Shown: one piece after another, positions 9,108-17,251 of the stretch
How positions within the stretch are numbered: position 1 is the stretch's first letter
Layout of the letters: each line of letters begins with the position of its first letter
Assembly: GCA_001770015.1 (NCBI GenBank)
Contig: MEQB01000011.1
Location: 1 to 64,000, forward strand
DNA from: Bdellovibrionales bacterium RIFOXYC1_FULL_37_79
Lineage (GTDB): Bacteria; Bdellovibrionota; Bacteriovoracia; Bacteriovoracales; Bacteriovoracaceae
Direction: 5' to 3'
DNA: 64,000 nucleotides
The notes under the pieces: generated by a model
What the model saw: only the letters and a program-made list of their open reading frames with translations
Database searches by the model: none
What the model was told of the DNA's origin: nothing
Position numbers and translations under genes: made by a program

Positions 9108-11123
9108 ATGAATGCGGTCACGGCCATCATTCCTTGTTTTATTTTATCTATTCCTTTTTGGTCTCAAGATGCCCAATCTTTTTTACAAAAAGAGTGGATT
9201 GAGACCAATGGCCTAGGTGCAGTCATTTCGGGCACTGCCGGCATGGCGAATACGAGAAATTATCATGCCCATTACGGTTTGATAAATAAATCTGGCGAAA
9301 GGATTACGCTGGTAAATAATTTGGAAGTGAATATTATCGATTCTCATGGGAAAACCACAAGTTTGTCCTCTCAAATATATCCCGGTAATATATTTCATCC
9401 TTCAGGAATTGATCACATAAAAGAATTTAGTTCACAACCCAATCCACGTTGGTCATTTGAGCTGGGAAATGCAGACATCATAACCAAGGAGATTATTTAT
9501 ATTCGTAATACCGATAAAGTCATAGTGAAATTTAAATTACATGGAAAAGATACCTACAAGTTGATTGTCCGACCTCTTATGAGCGGACGTTCTTATTTTG
9601 GAATTCGTAAAAGCTATTATCCCCTCTCTTTTCCCCCGCTTACTGTCTTGCATGAAAAAGTCCGGTTTCACTGGGATAAAGCTATTCCGGATTTTTATAT
9701 GGGCCATAATGGTATTTGGAAATCTCAAGAATTATATTATTGGAATACTTTTTATCCCCTCACGGCTCAGCGAGCTGAAGATCCCTTGGAAAATCTTTAT
9801 TCACCGGGAGAAGTTTTTTTTGAGTTGAATGCAAACAATAATGAAGCGTTCCTTGTTTTTTCTGAAAAAGAAGAATCACTAGCAGATGCTAAAAGTGAAA
9901 TGCAAAATGAAATTTTGCGAAGAAATAAACGTGCATTAAAAATTAAGACAAATGATCCTCGTTTAAAATTGATGGCAATTAATTCAGAACACTATCGATT
10001 TACTCGCATTGATGGCAAGAAAAGTATTTTGGCGGGATTTCCCTGGTTTTTAGATTGGGGAAGGGATACTTTCATTAGTATGGAGGGGCTGGTTCTTATG
10101 ATGGGAGAAATAGACGAGGCCCATGAGATTCTTAAGAATTTTGCTACTTATGAAAAAAATGGATTGCTTCCCAATATGTTTCCAACGTTAGGTAGTATCC
10201 CAGTTTATAATTCGGTAGATGCCCCGTTATGGTTTATTTATACTGCTTTTTTGTCTCTTCAATATGGGAATGATAGAACACGTTTTCGCACAGATCTTTG
10301 GCCTACTATTAAAAATATCATTAACGCTTATATCCGGGGGACTCTTTATAATATCCATATGGATTTTAATGACGGACTTGTTGTTGCGGGGGAAGATCAG
10401 GTGCAATTAACTTGGATGGATGCCAAACTTGATAATTGGGTGGTTACTCCCAGGCGTGGAAAGCCGATTGAGATTTCTGCTTTATGGTATCATGCACTTA
10501 AAAATGCAATCGATTTTTCAAATACAAACGGGGAAGTTGTAGATAAAAATTGGATAATAGCTTTTGAACTTATTCAAAAAAACTTTGAAAAAAAATACTA
10601 CTCATTTGAAAAACAGCACTTGATAGACGTGGCAGATGCTTATGATCCCCAAGAGTCATCTTTACTTCGGCCTAATGTTTTATATGCATTAAGTTTGGCG
10701 AGCGAATTGATCAGCACGAACGTTGCACTCAAGACACTAAGTGCAGTTGAAGAAAATCTGTTGACCCCATTTGGTCTGAGATCTCTTTCTCCCAAGGAAA
10801 GAAACTATATTGGTCGCTATGAAGGAAATCTTCATGACCGTGATGCTGCCTACCACCAAGGAACTACGTGGGCGTTTCTTATAGGGGTGTACTTGGATGC
10901 AAAAATTAAATGGATGCCAGAGTTTTCACAAAATAATTTAAGAAAAGAGCTTGATGCACTTTTGGAGGAAGCAATGAACTTCTCTATTGGGCATGCTTCT
11001 GAAATATTTGATGGAGATTCGCCTTGGCGTCCATCAGGGTGTTTCGCTCAGGCATGGTCAGATGCAGAAATTCTAAGGATTGCGTACAAATTAAATTTAT
11101 GGAAGTATTCCAGTGCTAAGTAA
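9108..11123 (+). CDS. glycogen debranching enzyme (amylo-alpha-1,6-glucosidase, GH133)
   Basis: A 671-residue protein with the archaeal/bacterial glycogen-debranching layout. An N-terminal GDE_N domain (about 25-240) opens with EWIETNGLGAVISGTAGMANTRNYHAHY. The GH133 catalytic (alpha/alpha)6 barrel (about 285-665) carries WFLDWGRDTFISMEGL, NSVDAPLWFI, GEDQVQLTWMDAK, YHQGTTWAFLIG and GCFAQAWSDAEILR. It removes alpha-1,6 branch points from glycogen or maltodextrin. A strong GGAGG lies 7 bp before the ATG. It is convergent with the MBL hydrolase and no other glycogen gene is adjacent. The N-terminal hydrophobic stretch (IIPCFILSIPFW) is part of the fold rather than a clear signal peptide. Confidence 0.9.
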   Translation: MNAVTAIIPCFILSIPFWSQDAQSFLQKEWIETNGLGAVISGTAGMANTRNYHAHYGLINKSGERITLVNNLEVNIIDSHGKTTSLSSQIYPGNIFHPSGIDHIKEFSSQPNPRWSFELGNADIITKEIIYIRNTDKVIVKFKLHGKDTYKLIVRPLMSGRSYFGIRKSYYPLSFPPLTVLHEKVRFHWDKAIPDFYMGHNGIWKSQELYYWNTFYPLTAQRAEDPLENLYSPGEVFFELNANNNEAFLVFSEKEESLADAKSEMQNEILRRNKRALKIKTNDPRLKLMAINSEHYRFTRIDGKKSILAGFPWFLDWGRDTFISMEGLVLMMGEIDEAHEILKNFATYEKNGLLPNMFPTLGSIPVYNSVDAPLWFIYTAFLSLQYGNDRTRFRTDLWPTIKNIINAYIRGTLYNIHMDFNDGLVVAGEDQVQLTWMDAKLDNWVVTPRRGKPIEISALWYHALKNAIDFSNTNGEVVDKNWIIAFELIQKNFEKKYYSFEKQHLIDVADAYDPQESSLLRPNVLYALSLASELISTNVALKTLSAVEENLLTPFGLRSLSPKERNYIGRYEGNLHDRDAAYHQGTTWAFLIGVYLDAKIKWMPEFSQNNLRKELDALLEEAMNFSIGHASEIFDGDSPWRPSGCFAQAWSDAEILRIAYKLNLWKYSSAK

Positions 11124-11144
11124 TTCAGGTTATTTTTATTAGTT

Positions 11145-11972
11145 TTACAGAATATAGGTTTCCCCACAATAAGAAGGCTTTACTTTGTCTAAAAAAATAC
11201 TTTTCAGAGCAAATATTTTATCCATACCTGTGCAATGGGAAGGCGCAATCAGTTGAATGTTTTCTTCTTTTAAAAAATTTACCACAAAGTTCAAGCGCTC
11301 ATCAGTTGCATCATGTAAATGGGTTCCCCCTATAACTCCATAAATATTTTTTTTAAAAATGTTTTTAATATGAGATAGGATATTAATAATTCCCCGATGA
11401 GCACAACCTGTAATAACCAGTAGTCCCGAGGGAAGTTCAATTACGAGCGAGAGTTCGTCCGTAAAAGAGTCTTGAATATATGTTTGGCCTTTTTTAATTA
11501 CAAAATAATCGGAGATACTCTCATAAGAGTTGCCTAAAGGAACATCGCCGACGAGATAGATGTTTTTAGAAATTTCAAAGCAATCTTGGCAATAAATCAG
11601 AGGGCATCCCTTTAAAATGGGATTATTTTTTAATGAAGCAAAGGGGTTGGAATTTTCATACTTGGTATCTTTAACAGTGTATCGTTTGGTAAAAATATCA
11701 GAATGAATATATATTTTTTTATCGCCTATCTGGGTAAGGATTTTTGAAAGTCCTTCTGTGTGGTCATAGTGTCCGTGGGATAAAATAATGCCCCCTATAT
11801 CCTTAAGGGAGACATTTAAAGATTTGGCATTTTTAATAACGCAATCACCACTTTGCCCCGTATCAAACAATAATTTTGTTCCATTGAATTCAATCAAGGC
11901 GCTAAAACCCCATTCGGCTAAATCGGTTTTATATGCGTAGTTTTCAGAAAGTATTTGGATTTTTAATGTCAC
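11145..11972 (-). CDS. MBL-fold metallo-hydrolase (dihydropteroate-like family)
   Basis: A 275-residue metallo-beta-lactamase-fold enzyme. The metal site is visible as SHGHYDHTEGL (HxHxDH), then TGCAHRGI, and a final SHCTGM. The layout KIQILSENYAYKTDLAEWGFSALIE plus LLFDTGQSGDCVIKNA is that of the family annotated as 7,8-dihydropterin-6-yl-methyl-4-(beta-D-ribofuranosyl)aminobenzene 5'-phosphate synthase, known from methanogens but widespread in bacteria with no proven role. The hydrolase fold is secure; the substrate is not. The gene stands alone. Confidence 0.82.
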   Translation of the reverse strand: MTLKIQILSENYAYKTDLAEWGFSALIEFNGTKLLFDTGQSGDCVIKNAKSLNVSLKDIGGIILSHGHYDHTEGLSKILTQIGDKKIYIHSDIFTKRYTVKDTKYENSNPFASLKNNPILKGCPLIYCQDCFEISKNIYLVGDVPLGNSYESISDYFVIKKGQTYIQDSFTDELSLVIELPSGLLVITGCAHRGIINILSHIKNIFKKNIYGVIGGTHLHDATDERLNFVVNFLKEENIQLIAPSHCTGMDKIFALKSIFLDKVKPSYCGETYIL

Positions 11973-12077
11973 GGTTTTCTTGTATCATAGGAAGCCGATT
12001 AAATGAATATGAACGTCTAAAACGGGTAATGGTAACAAAATGGCCGGTTAGAAACGCCCCGCTATCTGCGTCAACAT

Positions 12078-12094
12078 ATTGAAATTATTTCAAT
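12078..12094. promoter_or_regulatory. palindrome attgaaattatttcaat upstream of the repeat protein
   Basis: A perfect 7+3+7 palindrome 61 bp before the start of the gene at 12156. A 14-bp palindrome of the same core (ttgaaatatttcaa, 17125-17138) lies upstream of the gene at 17252. It could be an operator for a dimeric regulator, or AT-rich chance. Confidence 0.3.
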
Positions 12095-12155
12095 TGAAAC
12101 TGGCATAATTTTTGATCATAAGGGAGCATAAGTTCTTTTAATTAGGAATTAAAAG

Positions 12156-13148
12156 GTGAAGATTTTTTTAAGTTTAATCATAGTTTTATTAGTTTCCAAT
12201 GTTGAGTCAAAAGAAATTTCTAAACTTTCACTTATGTATCAAGAATTATATCGATATGCAGTAAGTTCAAAAGGACTTCGCCAAAATGATCACCAGGCTC
12301 AACAGTATGTTAGAGAAGAGATTTTAAAAAATGGAAAATTTACGGAAAATAAAAACCTTTTTGAACAATTAGAAGAAGCTTATAATCTGGCAAAATCGAA
12401 AAATTACTTTCATTTAAATCATAAGCAATCCCTCAATTTTGCATGGAAGATGGTAAAGCGACACGGGAAAATGAAATCGGATACTCTTTATGATCAGTAT
12501 AAGGAGGCTTTTGATTTTGCCTATTCAACAATAGGTCTTGATTTATCTATAAAACCTAGTATGGGTTTTGCCAAAGAATTTATGCTAAAAAACATGAAGC
12601 TTCGAGATCTTGATTTGGTCGATCAATATAAAGATGTTTATGAATTTTTAAGAGGAAAGGAGGGCCTAAATTTAAATGAGTTGGAAAGTAGAAAAATGGC
12701 CCAAACATTGATTGAGCAGAAGGCGGTTTTGGGTAGGGATCTGAATCTATTCAAGCAGTATAAAATGATTTGTGATTTTGTCAGTTCTTCCCCCGGGTTA
12801 AAATTATCTCACGATGAAAGTATGGAATTTGCTAAAAAAGTCATCATCAATCGAGGTTATTTCAGGAAAGCTTTTGATTTATATGATCAATTTGATGAAG
12901 CTTATGATTTTGCCCACGCAAAAAAAGGTTTAAGCTTATCAAAATCTGCCAGTAGGAACTGGGCCAGAGAGTTTGTTATGATTCATGGCCATACCACTAA
13001 AATAAAATACCACGAAAAAGTGGAAGAGTTTTTTAAATTTGCTTATTCAACTTCCGGACTGGATTTAAATAGTGTGGAAGCCTATGATTATGCCAACAGT
13101 TTCATGGCCAACCGAGGATTGGCGAGTGCTAATCGAACGGACCTTTAA
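12156..13148 (+). CDS. secreted protein of seven ~43-residue helical repeats
   Basis: A 330-residue protein with a GTG start (AGGAA upstream) and a signal peptide (KIFLSLIIVLLVSNVES). After it comes nothing but tandem repeats, starting near residues 26, 68, 111, 154, 198, 242 and 285. The consensus is L(Y/F)DQYxEAYDFAYSxxGLxL, then a loop, then xxAxxFAxxFhhxxG. Spacing is 42-44 residues throughout. The pattern predicts two helices per repeat, so an alpha-solenoid in the periplasm or outside the cell is likely. It resembles Sel1/TPR in size only; I do not recognise the family. No neighbour suggests a partner. Confidence 0.8.
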   Translation: MKIFLSLIIVLLVSNVESKEISKLSLMYQELYRYAVSSKGLRQNDHQAQQYVREEILKNGKFTENKNLFEQLEEAYNLAKSKNYFHLNHKQSLNFAWKMVKRHGKMKSDTLYDQYKEAFDFAYSTIGLDLSIKPSMGFAKEFMLKNMKLRDLDLVDQYKDVYEFLRGKEGLNLNELESRKMAQTLIEQKAVLGRDLNLFKQYKMICDFVSSSPGLKLSHDESMEFAKKVIINRGYFRKAFDLYDQFDEAYDFAHAKKGLSLSKSASRNWAREFVMIHGHTTKIKYHEKVEEFFKFAYSTSGLDLNSVEAYDYANSFMANRGLASANRTDL

Positions 13149-13267
13149 GAGTTAAATTATTGTTTTCTTATAGTACTTGAGTGAGGTTTCTCATAATTAA
13201 TTAAACTTTTTTTATCAACTTTCCGATGAATGGAGTGGGTGGTTATCATTCAATAGCAGAGGTCAAT

Positions 13268-13837
13268 ATGAAAATTATTATTTTGATCATTTTATTGCTT
13301 AATGTATGCTGGAGTTTAGCATATTCGGATAGTGAACCAAAATCATTGAATACATTTCAAAAACAACATATTTATCAGCTTCGAAAAATTATTACTCAAC
13401 TTAGCGATAAATTGAGGGGATCGTCTAAGTCCGCAATGACAGAGGAGAATAAAGAATTAATTAATGCAGATATAAGCAGGTTAAAGCAAGAGATCGAAGA
13501 AACTGAAAAGAAAGAAAATTGCTATTGCTTAAAGCCCAAATCTCCTGATTTTAAAACTTGTAGTAGCTTTGCAAATGAGCAAAAGAAGCAAGGTTTGAAG
13601 TCAGACTTGAAGAAATATACGGATAAATGTCCGCCAGCGAGTGAGGAAAAACCAGTTTCTAATTTCAAAAATGCATTCGAGTCAGCCCTCTATGGATTGC
13701 AGCCTGGTGCCTTAGGTATTCCAGATGAAGAAGGTGAAAATTCAGCACCGAGATCTCCTGGTAAAGATTTTAAAGAAATTCCAAAAACTCCAGTACCCGA
13801 TTCTTTGCCTGGGGAAAGCACAATGGGGAACTATTAA
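13268..13837 (+). CDS. exported coiled-coil/proline-rich protein
   Basis: ATG 13268 is preferred to the upstream frame start because it places a signal peptide at the N-terminus (KIIILIILLLNVCWSLAYS) and has AGAGG before it. The 189-residue protein then has a charged, probably helical region (about 30-85, with LRKIITQLSDKLRGSSK), a four-cysteine segment (CYCLKPKSPDFKTC plus a later C), and a proline-rich tail. No family is recognised. It is convergent with the TldE gene, overlapping it by 4 bp at the stops. Confidence 0.6.
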   Translation: MKIIILIILLLNVCWSLAYSDSEPKSLNTFQKQHIYQLRKIITQLSDKLRGSSKSAMTEENKELINADISRLKQEIEETEKKENCYCLKPKSPDFKTCSSFANEQKKQGLKSDLKKYTDKCPPASEEKPVSNFKNAFESALYGLQPGALGIPDEEGENSAPRSPGKDFKEIPKTPVPDSLPGESTMGNY

Positions 13838-15183
13838 GATAAACTGACGTTGTTAATTTTCACATATTGGGGAACGGAGATTCCAAAGGGGCTTCGAAAA
13901 CCGTAGCTATTGGTGGCGCTAATATTAACGACCTTGCTGGAAAGCCATTCAATATTGTTAAAAAGGTTGAAAAAGTTATCAAGTAATCGGACTTTTTCCA
14001 GGTTGTGAGTGACTTTGCCATTCTCAATCAAAAAGGTGCCAAAGCGGCTGGTGCCTGTGATTTCAGCTTTAGTAGTATTGGTAAAATTAAGATAATGGAG
14101 AAAATTAATAAAAATCGTGGGAGTTTTACAACTCTTGATCATAGCACTTTGATCGTTTGGTCCAGTTCCTCCTTCCACCATAAGATTATACTCACCCTGG
14201 CTACAGCTATTCATTTTTTTATTAAACCTGTCACAGGTCATTTTATCAGCGTAAGTAAGATCTACTAAAACACCATTTTTAAGTAGATGTCGGTCCGTGT
14301 GTCTGAATCCATTTTGTCCAAATGGACGCTTGAAAAGGGGATGAGTGCTTGGAGCATCTGCGATAGTAAAATTTTTTCCAAAAAGTTGATCACCCACTTT
14401 CCTTTGATCATTAAGGTATGACTGTCCATATTCTTTGGACTCTCCTGAAGAAATCCACAAAAAGTAAGCGCATAATTCACCCATGGCTTCAGCACTTAAA
14501 ATAACGTCATATTTACCTTCACTGAGTTTTTTATAGGGTGTCGTGGTCGTATATTCGTAGAGATTTTCCAGTTCTTGAAAATTTAGATCAAGATCATTCA
14601 TGGTTTCACCAACCATGAGCTTTTGAATTTCTTTCTTGTCATGAGAGTTGATTTGTACCACGATTTCGCCGTTAAAATCCGATCCTTTGTGGTAAAGTGG
14701 TTCTTTGGTTTTGGTGTTAATTATTCCGTAGGAATAACTTCCGGAAGAAAATGATCCTGAGATATGATTGTGTTTATCTTTTTTAATAAATAGCTCGTCA
14801 GCTTTCTTATAAATATCAACCATGATTTGTGAATTAATGTTTTCAAGACTTGGATCGAAATGATCATTTTTTTTATTGGTGCCATTAAGGGGTTCAATTG
14901 GGGTTAAAAAAGAAATCTCAGGCATATGATCAATTTTTTTACTGAGGTCATCAATCATGGCCGAGGCTTCATTTTTATTAATGGCAGAACCTGTAATCAT
15001 TTTTTTGTTTTTGTATAATTCTATGGAATACAGTTCTCTGGTTTCGGTTACGTTGAGAGAAATCTGAGATCTTCCTGCCCTGATCATATTGGAATGATCA
15101 CTTTTGTAGGATACTTCTCCATCAAGATGATGTTTTTTTATTTGGTCACTTAGTTCTGTTAAATTTTTTTGTATTGTTTCCAT
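13834..15183 (-). CDS. TldE/PmbA-like metallopeptidase partner subunit
   Basis: A 449-residue member of the TldD/PmbA family. It lacks the HExxxH of TldD, as the TldE subunit does, and carries the family's C-terminal core with GMxx-like beta segments (ISSGESKEYGQSYLND, APSTHPLFKRPFGQNGF, GTGPNDQSAMIKS and a final YGFRSPFGISVPQYV). It starts 1 bp after the stop codon of the TldD gene, so the two are translationally coupled and should form the TldD/TldE heterodimer, which trims unfolded peptides and matures some modified peptides and toxins. No precursor peptide is evident nearby. Confidence 0.8.
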   Translation of the reverse strand: METIQKNLTELSDQIKKHHLDGEVSYKSDHSNMIRAGRSQISLNVTETRELYSIELYKNKKMITGSAINKNEASAMIDDLSKKIDHMPEISFLTPIEPLNGTNKKNDHFDPSLENINSQIMVDIYKKADELFIKKDKHNHISGSFSSGSYSYGIINTKTKEPLYHKGSDFNGEIVVQINSHDKKEIQKLMVGETMNDLDLNFQELENLYEYTTTTPYKKLSEGKYDVILSAEAMGELCAYFLWISSGESKEYGQSYLNDQRKVGDQLFGKNFTIADAPSTHPLFKRPFGQNGFRHTDRHLLKNGVLVDLTYADKMTCDRFNKKMNSCSQGEYNLMVEGGTGPNDQSAMIKSCKTPTIFINFLHYLNFTNTTKAEITGTSRFGTFLIENGKVTHNLEKVRLLDNFFNLFNNIEWLSSKVVNISATNSYGFRSPFGISVPQYVKINNVSLS

Positions 15184-15184
15184 A

Positions 15185-16642
15185 TTATTTTCCTATTTGA
15201 ACATTATTAAAAACGCATACGGGAACATGGTGACCAAGTCTCATGGCCTGGTTGGGTTGTCCCTTTCCGCATGTAAAGAAAACGTGCTGTTTGCAAGTAG
15301 AGGCATTGCCCACTTTGATGAGGGAATTCCAAAAAGGCATGGAGTCTGCTCGGTAAGTGGCGTTTTTAAGGAGGGGGCCTTTTTTACCATTTTTAATTTT
15401 CCAGGCAACTTCAGTGGCAAAATGAAAGTTTTCTCGATTGGAGCCAATTGACCATGATTTTGCAGAGTCAACCATAATACCGTCTTCAATAGAAGAAATG
15501 AGATCTTCCAGATTACCGTCGTTGCCGGCATCAATGTTTATATTGGTCATACGATCTATGGGCATGCGGTTATAGCTCTCTGATCTTGAGCATCCTCCAG
15601 ATTTCTTAAAAATTTCTTTACCGTGAAGTTGATTGGCTTCGGCTACCATTTGTCTGGAGGTAATGGCACCAACTAAAATTCCTTGATCGATCAAGGTAGT
15701 ATTTTGAGCCTCCACTCCATCATCATCAAAACCAGTGGATCCAGGAGAGTTAGCATTGGTGGCGTCCGCTCTGGCTGTCAGCTTTTTGGATCCAAATTGT
15801 TTTTTTCCAAAGTCGTTAAGAGTGACATGGCTTCCACCCGCATAGCTTAGTTCGTAGCCCAGTATTCGATCAAGTTCCAAAGCATGTCCGATAGTTTCGT
15901 GAGTTTGTAAGGCCATCATTTCAGGCAGAATAAGCAGGTCACATACTTCTGCTTTTGCTTCGTCAGCAACGACCAGCTGAAGTAGTTGTGATTTCAGGGT
16001 TTCGGCTTGTCCGCTAAATTCGTTCGATAAGATACTTTCAAATCCGGTTGTCCCTTTGGGATCGTGAGGGAGTGTATAGTGTCGGCGTTGAATCTGGGAG
16101 TCTTTATCTTTTGCGTTTAGAAAAAGGGAACCATTTACTTCCAACAGGTTTTTTTCTATTTCAGAGCCTTCGCTATCTAGAAAGAGAATCTTTCTATTAT
16201 AAAAGGCAGAACTTACATTCCATATTTCAAAGCTTGGATGAGAGAGACTTTTAGATATTTTTACAAGCTCGTTAATTTTTTCATCAAGATTTATCTCAAA
16301 AGGGTTTATTTTTCTTGGCGTTATGTAAGTGGCCTTGTGAATATTTTTTGGTGCAAGAGTGATTTTATTTTTAATAAAGGTTGAGCTAGCCTTGGCATTG
16401 GAAAGAGCTTTGTTTGCCATCTGATCGAGCAAGTCTAATTTTTCACTAGATGCAAATCCCCAAGCTCCGTTATAAAGCACTCTAATTCCAAATCCAACCT
16501 TGTTTTGACATGAATAATTATCAAGAGTGTCTTTCATGATCGATATGTGTTCAGTTTGATCAACCAGATGCAGTCTGATGTCCGCATAGGTTGCACCGCT
16601 ATTCATAATACGGTCGATCATTTGCTGAGCTTTGTTTTTCAT
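15185..16642 (-). CDS. tldD: TldD-family metallopeptidase
   Basis: A 485-residue catalytic TldD subunit. The zinc motif HETIGH lies at about residues 248-253, after VCDLLILPEMMALQT, and GYELSYAGGSHV follows. I chose ATG 16642 over the longer frame because AAGGAAAG precedes it and the extra 28 residues look unlike the family N-terminus (QQMIDRIMNSGATYADIR). It is the first gene of a two-gene unit with TldE. The family cleaves peptides inside the cytoplasm, with the substrate threaded into the heterodimer. Confidence 0.85.
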   Translation of the reverse strand: MKNKAQQMIDRIMNSGATYADIRLHLVDQTEHISIMKDTLDNYSCQNKVGFGIRVLYNGAWGFASSEKLDLLDQMANKALSNAKASSTFIKNKITLAPKNIHKATYITPRKINPFEINLDEKINELVKISKSLSHPSFEIWNVSSAFYNRKILFLDSEGSEIEKNLLEVNGSLFLNAKDKDSQIQRRHYTLPHDPKGTTGFESILSNEFSGQAETLKSQLLQLVVADEAKAEVCDLLILPEMMALQTHETIGHALELDRILGYELSYAGGSHVTLNDFGKKQFGSKKLTARADATNANSPGSTGFDDDGVEAQNTTLIDQGILVGAITSRQMVAEANQLHGKEIFKKSGGCSRSESYNRMPIDRMTNINIDAGNDGNLEDLISSIEDGIMVDSAKSWSIGSNRENFHFATEVAWKIKNGKKGPLLKNATYRADSMPFWNSLIKVGNASTCKQHVFFTCGKGQPNQAMRLGHHVPVCVFNNVQIGK

Positions 16643-16797
16643 AATCTTTCCTTGGAGATTTATTTTTTGAAATTTACTAATCTTCCAAATACTTGACAAC
16701 TGATTTTTTCTTACATGCCCTGCCACTTGAAATGCAGTAAAATCCTGTGTATCCTCAGGAGTCTTGATCTGGAATAATTATTAATGGGGTTCGTGAA

Positions 16798-17103
16798 ATG
16801 AAGCTTACTAACATTACCAAAATTCTATCATTGCTCGCATCGATTGTTATGATTTGCCTGTTGGTGTTTGCCTCTTTAAAAATTATAGATATGGTTGGAC
16901 TTGGTAATAAAAGGATGGAGACTATCAGGGAGTACTCTGTTAAATATGATCAAATTCCAAGATTGGATGAAAAGATGGCTCACAAGATTAGAAAAGCCAA
17001 CCAAGATCATCAAAGGGCCTTTGCTTGGTTGGGGGGAGGTCTAATTGTGATATTGGGAGCGTTTGTTATCTATGTTAAAGCGACTTCCCAAAAAAACAAA
17101 TAG
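16798..17103 (+). CDS. small two-helix membrane protein
   Basis: A 101-residue protein with transmembrane helices at about 8-32 (ILSLLASIVMICLLVFASL) and 76-93 (FAWLGGGLIVILGAFVIYV). The polar loop between them contains YDQIPRLDEKMAHKIRKANQ. It is divergent from the TldD gene. No family is recognised. Confidence 0.6.
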   Translation: MKLTNITKILSLLASIVMICLLVFASLKIIDMVGLGNKRMETIREYSVKYDQIPRLDEKMAHKIRKANQDHQRAFAWLGGGLIVILGAFVIYVKATSQKNK

Positions 17104-17251
17104 CTCTACTACCTTCTTAACTATTTGAAATATTTCAATTAACTTTAGAAGTAATAAATTGTTCTGGGTAAAAGATGTGCGAATTTTCTTGCTAACATTA
17201 CTGCAGGGTATTACCATGTTTTATTTATAGAAATGTTAGGATTCTGTTAGT

